Positions 44,839-55,997 of a stretch of DNA of 64,000 bases are shown here, one piece after another; the stretch's first letter is position 1, and each line of letters starts with the position of its first letter. Origin of the DNA: Areca catechu (taxonomy: Eukaryota; Streptophyta; Magnoliopsida; Arecales; Arecaceae); contig CM038044.1 of assembly GCA_021397845.1 (NCBI GenBank), forward strand, positions 103,290,942 through 103,354,941. Reading direction: 5' to 3'. A program made the translations under genes and the position numbers. The notes under the pieces are model-generated. The model was given only the letters and a program-made list of their open reading frames with translations. It was not told where the DNA came from and did no database searches.

Positions 44839-45147
44839 GTTCTTTACATGCTGTGCAAAGTCTTCAGCAGACTCAGAGACTCGTGTGTGGACTGGAAAAG
44901 GAACTAGGTCAGGTGGTGTGTGAGGCTTGTACCCATGAACAATCTCAAAAGGGACTCTAGCCTATAGACCTATTGATCGAAACATTGAATGCAATCTCAG
45001 CCCTGGACAAAATACAAATCCCAATTCCTGGTACTCTCAATCAAACCAAAATCTGAGTCAATGTCCTAAACTCGACTGACGATGCTTCCTAAAGAATGGA
45101 CTTTATTCAAAGGACCCCTAGGTCTAAACCTAACAAACTAAGGCTCT

Positions 45148-46443
45148 TTAGGTTTGACCTTGGGTCGGAGGATGGCATGCAGAGCATGAAAACTTATCAT
45201 GGGTGCCTAGTAGGTGCCATAAGGTCTTCCAGAAGTAGGTGGCAAACCTAATAGGTTCTAAGGAGTCTTGTAACCTAGAAATCTCAGTAAAGTGTAATCC
45301 CATAGCTCTAGAAACATGAGAAGATTCAGGGAAGGGTAGGAAATAAGAATCAGAGTTTTGAGGTGGCTTATAGGAAACAAGAAACATACCTTGGTTATTC
45401 AGGATAACCTTAAAATGAGGACATTGTTCTATAGGTGCACTCATCCAAACCTCATGATTTTCTTTAGGAGGGTCTACAAGTGCAAGTTCTAGGGTAGGCT
45501 GGGTGCTCCTAGAAGGTGGAAGGTTATCAGGAAGGTCTTTGGAATGTTTATCTAGAAAGTCTTCTAAGCTACTGTCTTTTTCTTGTTCTTGGACCTTCTC
45601 AATGGGCAATTCTTGTGAACCCCTTCCTTCTTCACACTTCTCTACCAAATTTGACTCAAGGATGTCTTCTTTGAATTCCTCAATGAGTTCAGGGGTATTC
45701 TCACTTAAACACTCATTGGGTGCAATTTCCTCTTCCTGAACTTCCTCGAAAGGGTCTTCTCTTAGGGTTAGCTCCTGAATTCCTTGAGTGGCAGGGGTCC
45801 CCTCAATAATCCCATTAGGTAGGAGTTGGTTAATTGAATTATCGGGAGAGATATCCTCAAATTCTTCTTCTTCATATTCATCTATCAAACTTATGTCAGG
45901 CTCATATATTTCTTCCTCAATTTCACTGAAAGGTTCTAATCTATTCTCCTTTGATTCCTCTTTAAGTACGGCTCTGGTCAGGCCAACTAATTTTGGGATG
46001 GCCATGCCTAACTCCTTCTCAGTGTTATCCTTCTGGTCAAGAGGTGACATAAGTGGGAATTGACAAACAAAAGTCTGGTTCACTACGGGTGTCGGATCAA
46101 TCGGAACTTGACTCAAGTTGGTAGAGGTTGGCTTTAAGTCCAAAGTACTTGATTGGTTATATCTTAAAGACCACTCATAGTCTTGGGCTTCTTGGTAGGC
46201 TCGGTCTAACTTATTGGTCTTTTCAAGGCATAGCTTCCTATAAATGTCTGGGTGTAACCCAACCCTAAACCTCGATATGATCTGAGCTTCGGTCTCAATG
46301 GTATTGCATTTCATGTCATACCACTGGAAGTCCTTGATATATTTAGACACATGCCTATTACCTTGTTGCAATTGGTACCATTGGTCTAAAAGTCTTTTCT
46401 CATAGGATCTACCTAGGTACCTATCTCTCAACTTACTTCTCAT
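45148..46443 (-). CDS. E1 gag core fused to acidic extension and an integrase-like scrap
   Basis: The 431-residue open frame starts within gag. Residues 1-95 are gag core (MRSKLRDRYLGRSYEKRLLD, FRVGLHPDIYRKL, LDRAYQEAQDYEWSL). Residues about 150-330 are acidic (EIEEEIYEPDISLIDEYEEE and many E/D). Residues 340-400 carry a segment (SYFLPFPESSHVSRAMGL) also seen degraded in E2. The last 30 residues resemble the integrase segment around YFWKTLWHLLGT and HPPTQGQT. No zinc knuckle, protease or RT. The same frame continues upstream to 46715 after a TGA at 46501. A 431-residue frame surviving in a decayed element suggests past selection or youth. Confidence 0.75.
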   Translation of the reverse strand: MRSKLRDRYLGRSYEKRLLDQWYQLQQGNRHVSKYIKDFQWYDMKCNTIETEAQIISRFRVGLHPDIYRKLCLEKTNKLDRAYQEAQDYEWSLRYNQSSTLDLKPTSTNLSQVPIDPTPVVNQTFVCQFPLMSPLDQKDNTEKELGMAIPKLVGLTRAVLKEESKENRLEPFSEIEEEIYEPDISLIDEYEEEEFEDISPDNSINQLLPNGIIEGTPATQGIQELTLREDPFEEVQEEEIAPNECLSENTPELIEEFKEDILESNLVEKCEEGRGSQELPIEKVQEQEKDSSLEDFLDKHSKDLPDNLPPSRSTQPTLELALVDPPKENHEVWMSAPIEQCPHFKVILNNQGMFLVSYKPPQNSDSYFLPFPESSHVSRAMGLHFTEISRLQDSLEPIRFATYFWKTLWHLLGTHDKFSCSACHPPTQGQT

Positions 46444-46500
46444 ATCTCTCCAAGTATATATTCCCTCTTTTCTTTGATAACACTCACGCTCAATAGCATA

Positions 46501-46715
46501 TCAATGCGACCTAGCATGTTTGGTGAACTTGGTTTTGGCCAACCTAACTTGTCCTAATTCCGATATGTTAGTGCACTCAAAATACCGATCCATTTGTTCT
46601 TCCCACTTAATATATGTCTCTTGTCTTCCATCAAAAGTGGGTGCATAAGGTTCGATGTTCCTAACGGGTCCCTTCTCTGAATCAACCAAGTATGGGTATA
46701 GGCTCCTAGGGCTAT
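46501..46715 (-). pseudogene. E1 gag, middle part between E2 and the gag core
   Basis: It reads RNIEPYAPTFDGRQETYIKW and EEQMDRYFECTNISELGQVR, homologous to E3 (APTFDGSLNPKVYSDWEGEM). A TGA at 46501, where W is expected, separates it from the 45148-46443 frame. At 46715 it is cut by E2; its upstream part is at 53449-53719. Confidence 0.8.
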
Positions 46716-48329
46716 TGATGCAGAACAAAAAAAGGGATGATGCGATGCGGAAGTAAATTAATACTAATTCTTTTTTTTTTATATATATTTTCAGAAGTCG
46801 GCTTTGACTCAAAGGAAAGTTAAACTAAATTAAAAGAAACTATGTAATAATTAAAAGCACAATTTAAAAGAAACTAGGTTATCAGAGTAGTTTAGAAGTA
46901 AAGGATCGCTGGGGGTTGAGAAACTCCCAAACCAAGGGTTTCGCTCTGAACTTTCAACAGGACAGAAGTAAAGAGAAGAGAAGGGTTACAGACCAGACAG
47001 TGATCTTCACAGAGTTTGGTGGAAGGACTCTCTTGAGCAGATTGTTGGATCCCCGGATTCAGATATCTTCGCAATGGATCCTCCAATATTGATCCTTTGG
47101 CAGAGTTGGCTTCTCCTGAACTCAAGATCTGGGAAAGAAGAAGAACAATTTATGGAATCAGATACTCAATGAAGGATTTACCAGTTAGAAGAACTTGAAT
47201 GCTGATGTTGCTGAAATCCAGATTCTCCTGAAGGCTGATCTGACTTCCTCTGGGAATTGCTCTGAATCTGAAGTATCTGGACTGGACCTGGATGCTGGTG
47301 GTCGGCCTTGACTTGGAGAGAGTGGTCATGAGAGGGGGGAGGTAGGCTAGGGTTTGGTGGATTGAAGAGGATGATGGGCGGCTAGGGTTTGGAAGTGAAG
47401 TGGCTAACCTAGGGTTTGGGGTTGGAGATCTCACACCTCCTCAAGGTTCCTGGGGAACCCGGATTTACTCCCTCACGGAGCTCAACACCTGGATGCAAGT
47501 GCGAAAGAGAGAAACACAGAGTTTGCTCACACATAAATTGGATTCATTCATCAGATTGTCTTTAAAATTTACAAGAGGGGTTTAATTTATAGGACTTTAC
47601 AAGAGAGCAGGGTTTTACATCTTCCCATGTGGGAGTAATGGGGTGGATCTTCAAATTAGGTTTGTAGAATCAATTCCCACACATATGGCCGGCCAAGAGG
47701 TTCCAAAAATGTTGATTGGTGGCTTCAAAAGGTAAGTAGGTGGTGCCTCCTAGCCTTGTTCTTCAAGAGAAAATTTCTTTCCTTCCATGGCTCAACTCTT
47801 TTGGACACCTCCTTTTCTTTCTCCCTAAGTCATGGATCTTCCCATCTTTGCTTTGGGCATTTTTGGCATGGATTGGGCACCCCCTTGAAGTGCTCCCCAA
47901 GAAGAGCTTCTTTCTTTACATAGCTTGGCTCTTATGGAATGTTTTGGGCCGCCCCCTTGAATTGTGGATCCCAGATTATTTTCTCCTCAAGTGGCGCATG
48001 AGAGAAGGGACCTGCTATATTGTGGTGTGGGGAGCAGAGCATACTGGATGGAGATGTGGCACCCCCTGGACTCAGGCGTGTGGCTGGGAGTGTGGCGCCC
48101 ACTTGCTTGGCCTTGGGAGAAAATGTGACACCCTGGAGAAGTCCTAGACCACTACTGAGTCAACATGACTCAACAAAATTAAATTGCAGGGAAATACAGA
48201 CTCAAGCTAAAATTGAGTTGATCAAGTCAACCATTATTACAAACCAGAAAATCCTAATTCTTCAGGCATGGTCAATCAGAGATCCAGATGGAGCCCTCAA
48301 GTCTTCTTCTGAGTCTGGTGCCCGCACCA
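46716..48329 (-). repeat. 3' LTR of E2
   Basis: On the minus strand it runs from TGGTGCGGGCACCA to TTCTGCATCA. A TATA box (CCTATAAATTAAA) is at 47581-47593. It is followed at 48330 by ATTCTCCCGGGGTGGG, the 3' end of the internal region. Confidence 0.93.
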
Positions 48330-48655
48330 ATTCTCCCGGGGTGGGAGGAACTCGACCCTGTCGAGTATGGATCAAGCTGGCTCTGGTATCTCTCTAAGAG
48401 GTCTGGGTCCAATTCTTGTAATTCTTCTCGGGAGATCCAAGAGTCAACAGAATCTGGCCTTCCTTGCTAGCGGACCAGGTATCTTTGGTATTCTCGATTA
48501 CGAGTAGAGATAAACTGATCATCCAGGATCTTTTCAATATGCTCTTTCCTCACAGGCCAGTTTGTTGGTGGACACACAGGGTTGGGTTCACTCTCAAGAG
48601 CAGGATTAGGCTCAAAAAGGCTCACTGGGAATCACAGCTGGCTCTCTATACTCTA
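48330..48655 (-). pseudogene. E2 chromodomain
   Basis: ISTRNREYQRYLVR is followed by TAG and QGRPDSVDSWIS. The stop is at the same codon as in E1 and E3. The tail ends PYSTGSSSSHPGR. A frameshift around 48650-48665 separates it from the integrase tail. Confidence 0.78.
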
Positions 48656-48925
48656 CTAGGTCTGTAATGTTGAAAGTGGAGCTATGCCTAGTTCTGAAGG
48701 CAACTCGAGCACATAGGCATTGGACCCTACTCTCTTCACTACTCTAAATGGACCAGCTCCTCTAGCATGTAACTTTCTAACGGTTCCAGGAGGAAATCGT
48801 TCAGGCCTTAACCTAATCATTACATAATCTCCCTCAACAAAAAGTTTTGACTCGCCTTTGAGAATCAGCCACTTCTTATAAGTTTCATTACTTAAATTTA
48901 TTTTGGCATGAATTTCTTTATGCAA
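48656..48925 (-). pseudogene. E2 integrase C-terminal segment
   Basis: MHKEIHAKINLSNETYKKW, GDYVMIRLRPERFPPGT and FRVVKRVGSNAYVLELP identify the same C-terminal domain as in E1 and E3. A small frame change (KKWLILKGESKLF where KKLADTQRRVKSF is expected) and a deletion near 48684 show decay. The catalytic core is absent. Confidence 0.75.
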
Positions 48926-49625
48926 GTCTTTTATATGCTATGCAAAAGCTTCAGCAGACTCTGAGACTCGTGTGTGGACTGGTAAAGGAGCTAGGTTAAA
49001 AGGTGTGTGAGGTTTGTAACCATGCACAATTTCAAAGGGACTCTAGCCTATAGACCTATTGATCGAAACATTGAATGCAATTTCAACCCTGGACAAAATA
49101 CAAATCCCAATTCCTGGTGCTCTTAATCCAACCAAAATCTGAGCCAAAGCCTAGTAAAGGGTCAAGAAAACTAAACTAGACTGACGACGCATTCCTAAAG
49201 AATGGACTTTATTACAAAGGAACCCTAGGTCTAAACCTAACAAACTAAGGCTCTCTAGGTTTGACCTTGGGTCGGAGGATGGCATGCAGAGCATGAAAAC
49301 TTATCATGGGTGCCTAGTAGGTGCCATAAGGTCTTCCAGAAGTAGGTGGCAAACCTAATAGGTTCTGACACGTGGTCACTATAAAGACTTCGACAAAGTA
49401 TACTTGGATGGTGTAAGAAGCATTGGAAGTCCTAGAGAAAGGGAGGAAATATGAGGTGGAGTCTCGAATTACCTGTTGACTAAAGGTGGTGACCTGAAGG
49501 TTTGAATGATGATCTATGAGTGTCAGCTGGTCATCCTTACGAAAGGAAAAGTTTGCTACTCCCAGGAATGGATCAAGAGATGGTTCGGGAAGTAGCCTAG
49601 GACATGTGATTGCAATAGTTAAGGT
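48926..49625 (-). pseudogene. E2 degraded linker and gag-extension C-terminus
   Basis: It is homologous to E1 44839-45400 by long shared stretches (for example near 49240-49360 versus 45130-45240). One minus frame gives STSYFLPFSRTSNASYT, matching SYFLPFPESSHVSR of E1. Stops and frame changes prevent a long ORF. No other content is seen. Confidence 0.6.
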
Positions 49626-50945
49626 TTATTCTCTAAGCAAATAATGATCCATTTTCTGAAGAACTGGATTAAAGAATGATTCATGGAAGGGCCTATGGAT
49701 GATGACCTCAAGACTTGAAATTTGACATATGGGTGCGGAAAGGTATACTCTATAGAAGGGTAGGTTAGTCATGCGAAGGAAGGGGTCTGGGGCCATAAGG
49801 AGGACTTCTATAGGACTGGGTGAATCAATCCACTCAAGAAAAGGATGTTCAACTGAGATTACGGGAGAGACCTTAGTGGCTTGGCATGGGACAAGGTCTA
49901 ATTGTAAGAGGCTTGATTCAGTCATCCTAAGGAGAGGATCTACCATAGGGTGGGCAAACTTAAACAGTTCAGTGCAAAGATCTTCAATTGGTACTTGGGG
50001 AATGACTGTCATTAGAGGGTACGAACTGATAGCTCGGGCTAACACTATGAGTTCTTCCTGGGGGTATTTGACTAAAGGAACCTGGTTCTCACAAATCTCT
50101 TGAATTTCTGAACTAGGTCCTACCAATTGGTTGCTTTCCAAGGTCTCCTCAGGTAAGGAACCAATAGTATCGATGTCACATTCTTCAAGTTCTTCCCCCT
50201 CATATTCATCAACTAGACTCAAGCCAGCATCATATACTTCCTCGATGCCATCTTCAATGGGTTTCGGGTCAGTGGTAATCGGGTCAACTGATTCTAGGCT
50301 TGTCATACCTAACCTTTCTTCCTCATTGGTAGGCTTGGGTTCTCCCTCATTAATGTCATCCTTAGGATTCTTACCACTTAGCTGTGCACAAGCCAGTCCT
50401 ATGCATGGGCACTGACTAGATTTATGGCCTCTTTCTCCACAAAACAAACATTCTTGTGATATAGGAACTTGGGTCACACTGGGTTTCAAGCTAGTAGAGA
50501 CCTTACTTGGGCATGGGTGTGGATCTAAATGGTTTGATCTAGAAGACTTGGGTTGTTGAGTGACTGGTCTAGAATATTGTACGGACCTCTCATATACATG
50601 ATCCACACTATAGATATCATGGTTAGGCTTCCTAAGGTTATGCTCGGGATCACGGTATAAGGTCCTCCTAGGCTCCTGGCATGGATGAGGTTGGGGCCTA
50701 GTAAATTTTGGATCAGGGGTCCAATTTTGATGTCTACGTTTCTCAAGTACTTGGACTCGATCCCTAAGTTGGGTAAAATTCTCATGGACTTGTTCTTTAC
50801 ACTGGGCAACAGTAGCAGTCACATCCTGACTCAATTTGTTCATACTCACAGTAAGAGCTTTAACCATGGCCTCTAAATCAGGTTGGGTTTGACCAGGTTG
50901 GTAGGGTACTCCATTCCGGGTAGACATGATGATGCAAGCAAACAC
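49626..50945 (-). CDS. E2 gag-like protein: zinc knuckle and long C-terminal extension, no gag core
   Basis: The 439-residue open frame most likely starts at the second Met (50927, MSTRNGVPYQPGQTQPDL), which matches E3 gag. Residues 25-70 are probably coiled coil; 166-179 are a CCHC zinc knuckle (CLFCGERGHKSSQC). Residues 190-260 are acidic (GIEEVYDAGLSLVDEYEGEE). From 260 there is a hydrophobic, proline-containing stretch of about 170 residues that I do not recognise. The central gag core (the MDQYFE to LLDQW region of E3) is absent. This is the reverse of E1, which has the core but no knuckle. It could bind RNA and act with gag supplied by others (inference). Confidence 0.8.
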   Translation of the reverse strand: MFACIIMSTRNGVPYQPGQTQPDLEAMVKALTVSMNKLSQDVTATVAQCKEQVHENFTQLRDRVQVLEKRRHQNWTPDPKFTRPQPHPCQEPRRTLYRDPEHNLRKPNHDIYSVDHVYERSVQYSRPVTQQPKSSRSNHLDPHPCPSKVSTSLKPSVTQVPISQECLFCGERGHKSSQCPCIGLACAQLSGKNPKDDINEGEPKPTNEEERLGMTSLESVDPITTDPKPIEDGIEEVYDAGLSLVDEYEGEELEECDIDTIGSLPEETLESNQLVGPSSEIQEICENQVPLVKYPQEELIVLARAISSYPLMTVIPQVPIEDLCTELFKFAHPMVDPLLRMTESSLLQLDLVPCQATKVSPVISVEHPFLEWIDSPSPIEVLLMAPDPFLRMTNLPFYRVYLSAPICQISSLEVIIHRPFHESFFNPVLQKMDHYLLRE

Positions 50946-51810
50946 ACAAAATAAGACTCAACTGAAACGACTACGGGCTAGCTAGACCTAGAGCCCAAAC
51001 TAGATGCCCAATCAGAGTGGCAAGCTAGCCTGTAGTAACTCGGGACTCAGCCAGGCAGGTGTAAGGGGAGTGTTAGGTCCCTAGATGCCAATCCCAGACA
51101 CCAATCAGTGATTGGCCAAGTAGGCGGACCAGCACACAAGCCCTTCGGGATAGAATCCCTGAACCACCGTTCTAGACACTGAGTACAAAGCACACACAGA
51201 GTAACTAGACAAACTGACTCAACACTAGCCTTGACCCGACTTGTTGATGTCCCTAGCCCACTATGACAAATTAAGTCTAATAAATTTTAAAATTAGGCTT
51301 AGGATCGAATGAGTGGGTGGTGGTTTGGGCTAAGAAGGGGTTATCAACTCCTCCCCTTATCTTAGATGCTCAAATGCCCTTAAGATGAATTAGGAGATGA
51401 TCACTCAAAATAATTGAATTGTAGAAACACAGAAACAAAGTTACAGTAATTTAACTCTCAGAAATTTCACGGAAACTAATAAATCACAGGAAAATTATGT
51501 AAAATAGTTTCAATTATACTGGTTCCAGCAAAGCAAAAATCATATAATTTGGAGTTATCTGCAATGACAAACAATTCCTGCAATAAGTTAGTTACAGACT
51601 GAAAACAGAGTGCTTCCCCGTTTACAATTTTTGCTACGAAGTTGTAACCCAACGGATCCCCTACACGCCCTAGGAACACTCCATGGAATGGAAAGAGGAG
51701 GTTTGCACCTCGCTTCGTTCCTAGGACCGGACGTCCTGGGGAGTCTACTTCGAGCAGACAAAGTAAAAAGAGAGACTCAAAACAAGCAAGCAAAACAGAA
51801 ACCCTAGACA
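50946..51810 (-). other. E2 leader
   Basis: Non-coding leader between primer site and gag. It contains the GACACCAATCAGTGATTGGCC inverted repeat (51097-51118) shared with the leaders of E1 (53871) and E3 (60701), a candidate packaging or dimerisation stem-loop. No gene is seen. Confidence 0.6.
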
Positions 51811-51824
51811 GGGCTCTGATACCA
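51811..51824 (-). other. Primer binding site of E2
   Basis: The minus strand reads TGGTATCAGAGCCC, four bases after the LTR end. It is of the initiator-Met tRNA type. Confidence 0.9.
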
Positions 51825-51828
51825 AAAT

Positions 51829-53443
51829 TGATGCAGAACAAAAGAGATGATGATGCGATGCGGAAGTAAATTAATACTAATACTTTTTTTTTTATATATA
51901 TATATTTTCAGAAGTCGGCTTTGACTCAAAGGAAAGTTAAACTAAATTGAAAGAAACTATGTAATAATTGAAAGCACAATTTAAAAGAAACTAGGTTATC
52001 AGAGTAGTTCAGAAGTAAAGGATCGCTGGGGGTTGAGAAACTCCCAGACCTAGGGTTTTGCTCTGAACTTTCAACAGGACAGAAGTAAAGAGAAGAGAAG
52101 GGTTACAGACCAGACAGTGATCTTCACGGAGTTTGGTAGAAGGACTCTCTTGAGCAGATTGTTGGATCCCCGGATTCAGATATCTTCGCAATGGATCCTC
52201 CAATACTGATCCTTTGGCAGAGTTGGCTTCTCCTGAACTCAAGATCTGGGAAAGAAGAAGAACAATTTATGGAATCAGATACTCAAGGAAGGATTTACCA
52301 GTTAGAAGAACTTGAAAGCTGATGTTGCTGAAATCCGGATTCTCCTGAAGGCTGATCTGACTTCCTCTGGGAATTGCTCTGAATCTGAAGTATCCGGACT
52401 GGACCTGGATGCTGGTGGTCGGCCTTGACTTGGAGAGAGTGGTCGTGAGAGGGGGGTGTAGGCTAGGTTTGGTGGATTGAAGAGGATGATGGGCGGCTAG
52501 GGTTTGGAAGTGAAGTGGCTAACCTAGGGTTTGGGGTTGGAGATCTCACACCTCCTCAAGGTTCCTGGGGAACCCGGATTTACTCCCTCACGGAGCTCAA
52601 CACCTGGATGCAAGTGCAGAAGAGAGAAACACAGAGTTTGCTCACACATAAATTGGATTCATTCATCAAATTGTCTTTAAAATTTACAAGAGGGGTTTAA
52701 TTTATAGGACTTTACAAGAGAGCAGGGTTTTACATCTTCCCATATGGGACTAATGGGGTGGATCTTTAAATTAGGTTTGTAGAATCAATTCCCACACATA
52801 TGGCCGGCCAAGAGGTTCCAAAAATGTTGATTGGTGGCTTCAAAAGGTAAGTAGGTGGTGCCTCCTAGCCTTGTTCTTCAAGAGAAAATTTATTTCCTTC
52901 TATGGCTCAACTCTTTTGGACACCTCCTTTTCTTTCTCCCTAAGTCATGGATCTTCCCATCTTTGCTTTGGGCATTTTTGGCATGGATTGGGCGCCCCCT
53001 TGAAGTGCTCCCCAAGAAGAGCTTCTTTCTTTACATAGCTTGGCTCTTATGGAATGTTTTGGGCTGCCCCCTTGAATTGTGGATCCCAGATTATTTTCTC
53101 CTCAAGTGGCGCATGAGAGAAGGGACCTGCTATCTTGTGGTGTAGGGACCAGAGCATACTGGATGGAGATGTGGCGCCCCCTGGACTCAGGCGTGTGGCT
53201 GGGAGTGTGGCGCCCACTTGCTTGGCCTTGGGAGAAAATGTGACACCCTGGAGAAGTCCTAGACCACTACTGAGTCAACATGACTCAACAAAATTAAATT
53301 GCAGGGAAATACAGACTCAAGCTAAAATTGAGTTGATCAAGTCAACCATTATTACAAACCAGAAAACCTAATTCTTTGGGTAAGGTCAATCAGAGATCCA
53401 GATGGAGCCCTGAAGTCTTCTTCTGAGTCTGGTGCCCGCACCA
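51829..53443 (-). repeat. 5' LTR of E2
   Basis: It runs from TGGTGCGGGCACCA (53443) to TTCTGCATCA (51829). A TATA box (CCTATAAATTAAA) is at 52696-52708. Differences from the 3' LTR are mostly C/T and G/A transitions. Confidence 0.94.
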
Positions 53444-53448
53444 GCTAT

Positions 53449-53719
53449 GCTCGGGATCACGGTATAAGGTCCTCCTAGGCTCCTGGCATGGGTGAGGTTG
53501 GGGCCTATTAAATTTTGGACCAGGGGTCCAATTTTGATGTCTACGTTTCTCAAGTCCCTGGGCTCGGTCTCTAAACTGGGCAAAACCCTCATTCATATCC
53601 TGACTCAATTTGGTCATACTTTCGGTAAGAGTTCTAATCATGGCCTCTAAATCAGGTTGGGTTTGACCAGGTTGGTAGGGTACTCCGTTCTGGGTGGACA
53701 TGATGATGCAAGCAAGCAC
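53449..53719 (-). pseudogene. E1 gag N-terminus, right of E2
   Basis: It starts MLACIIMSTQNGVPYQPGQT (internal Met matching E3) and has MIRTLTESMTKLSQDMNEGF (coiled-coil-like) and PHPCQEPRRTLYRDPEHS, where E2 cuts it. The continuation is at 46715 and below. Confidence 0.85.
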
Positions 53720-54155
53720 ACCAAATGAGACTTGACTAAAACGACTACGGGCTAACTAGACCTAGAGCCTAAACTAGATGCCCAATCAGAGTGGCAAGCT
53801 AGCCTGTAGTAACTCGGGACTCAGCCAGGCAGGTGTAAGGGGAGTATTAGGTCCCTAATTGCCAATCCTAGACACCAATCAGTGATTGGCCAGGTAGGCG
53901 GACCAGCACACAAGCCCTTCGGGATAGAATCCCTGAACCACCATTCTAGACATTGAGTACAAAGAACACAAAGAGTAACTAGACAAACTGACTCAACACT
54001 AGCCTAGACCCGACCAGTTGGTGTCCCTAGCCCACTAGGGCAAATTAGGTCTAATTAATTTTAAGATTAAAGGCTTAGGTTCGAATGCACGGGAGGTGGT
54101 TTTGGGCTAAGGAGAGGGTCTCAATCCTCCCCTTATATTGCAACTTCGGTGCCCT
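53720..54155 (-). other. E1 leader, first part
   Basis: Non-coding; closely matches the E2 and E3 leaders, including the CCAATCAGTGATTGG stem near 53874-53888. It is interrupted at 54155 by E3 and continues at 63077. Confidence 0.75.
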
Positions 54156-55790
54156 TGATGCAGAACAAATAAAGGGATGCGATGCGGAAGTAAATTAAGA
54201 TTAACTAATTTTTTTGTTGTTTTTATATGTTTGTAGAAGTTGGCTTCAAATCAAAGAAAAGTTAACCTTACATTGAAAGATACTAATATGATAATTGAAA
54301 GCACAATTTTAAGGAAACTAAATTATCAGAGTAGTTCAGAAGCAATGGATCGCTGGGGGTTGAGAAACTCCCAGACCTAGGGTTTCGCTCCGAACTTTCA
54401 GCAGAATAGAAATAAAGAGAAGAGATGGTTTACCTAGCCAGACAATGATCTTCACAGATTTTGGTGGAAGAACTCTCCCGAGCAGATTGTTGGATCCTCG
54501 GATTCAGATATCTTCGCAATGGATCCTCCGGTACTGGTCCTTTGGCGGGTTGGCTTCTCCTGAACTCAAGATCTGGAAGAGAAGAAAAACAATTGATGGA
54601 ATCAGAGAGTCAAGGGAAGAATTTACCAGGTTGATGAACTTGAAGATTGAAATTGCTGAAAACAGGATTCTCCTGGAAGCTGATGTGATTTTCCTTGGAA
54701 CTTGCTCTGGATCTGAAGTAGCCGGACTGGATCTGGATGAAGGTGGACGGCCTGGACTTGTAGAGAGAGAGAGGCCGTGGGAGATGGGAGGAGCTAGGGT
54801 TTGATGGATTGGAAATAATGAAGGGTGGCTAGGGTTTTGGATTTTTAAGTGGCTAACCTAGGGTTTTGGATAAAGATGGAGATCTCTCACCTCCTCAAGG
54901 CTCCAATGGAACCCGGATTACCCCCTCACAGAGCTCAACACTTAGAATAGTACGGAAGAAGAGAAACCTAGGTCACTCAACACAAGAGAATAGCAAAAAT
55001 AATTTTTCTTCATTGATTTTTTTCAAAGTTACAAAGAGAGGTCTATTATATAGACCTAAAATTTTCTCCAAGCTTGTACAAATTCCCATGTGGGACTAAA
55101 CTCCTCCAACCTCTAGATTAGGTAGAAAATCTCCTCTCTTGGCCGACCAAGAGTTCAAAAAAATTTGGGACGGCCATAAAGGAATTTTTTTGGAATTTTT
55201 ATGGCACCTTCTTTGGAGTTGGATTTGGATTTGGAGTCCTCTTCTTCTTATGGCATTTCTTCTTTTCTTCCACTCCAAGTTAAGCTCTTTGATTTTGATT
55301 TGAACTTCAATTAGGAGTAGGTTGGATGTCCTTCTTTGATTTTTCTCCAAGAGAAGTCCCTTTCCTTCTTTGCTTAGACAAAATTGGCAGGTATGGGCGC
55401 CTCCTTTAAATTAGCTTCCAATTTGATTTTTTTCTTCTTTGGGTGTGGGGACCATGACACTGGGATGCCTCTGTGGCACCTCCTGGACCCTGGCGTGTGC
55501 TCGGAGTGTGGCTGGGCGTGTGGCTTGGAGTGTGGCCTCCACTTGCTTGGACCTTGATTTGATTGGAAGACAAATGTGGCACCATATTGGATAAAATTGA
55601 AACCACATCGGGACTTGCACCGAGTCAACATGACTCAACAAAATTTAAATGGTGACTCAAGAAATAAATAAAAATAAATAAACTGGTTGACCAGGTCAAC
55701 CTTTATTACAAACCCTAATTTCTCGGGCAAGGTTAATCAGAGATCCAGATGGAGCTCTGAAGTCTTCACCTGAGTCTGGTGCCCGCACCA
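54156..55790 (-). repeat. 3' LTR of E3
   Basis: It runs from TGGTGCGGGCACCA (55790) to TTCTGCATCA (54156). A TATA region (GGTCTATATAATAGAC, itself nearly palindromic) is at 55041-55056. Confidence 0.94.
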
Positions 55791-55997
55791 ATTCTCCCGG
55801 GGTGGGAGGAACTCGACCCTGTCGAGTAAGGTTCAAGTTGGCTCTGGTATCTCTCCAAGAGGTCTGGGTCCAATTCTTGTAATTCTTCTCGGGAGATCCA
55901 AGAGTCATCAGAATCTGGCCTTCCTTGCTAGCGGACCAGGTACCTTTGGTATCCTCGATTACGAGTAGAGATAACCTGATCATCCAGGATCTTTTCA
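55791..55997 (-). pseudogene. E3 chromodomain with stop at the conserved W
   Basis: QIEKILDDQVISTRNRGYQR continues YLVR, TAG (55928-55930), QGRPDSDDSWISREELQELD, DLLERYQSQLEPYSTG. Chromodomains use an aromatic cage; the W in the WK/WQG position is part of the conserved core. Its codon is TAG here and in E1 and E2, but TGG in the copies at 1 and 8399. Translation would end in the middle of the domain. Confidence 0.88.

Larger units (their letters stand above)
46716..53443 (-). mobile_element. E2: complete non-autonomous chromovirus, target duplication GCTAT
   Basis: LTRs are 46716-48329 (3') and 51829-53443 (5'), of 1614 and 1615 bp. GCTAT flanks the element (46711-46715 and 53444-53448) in the middle of E1 gag. 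The interior (48330-51828, 3.5 kb) has a chromodomain, an integrase tail, a degraded linker, a 439-residue gag-like ORF, a leader and a primer site. No protease, RT or RNase H. By eye the two LTRs differ at about 2 percent of positions, more than the E3 pair. Confidence 0.95.

Noticed and set aside
46892..47125. Near-identical 77-residue ORFs at 46892 and 52009, and similar repeated ORFs in other LTRs
   Set aside because: They recur only because the two LTRs of E2 are copies; no start context or conservation in the other LTRs of the family.
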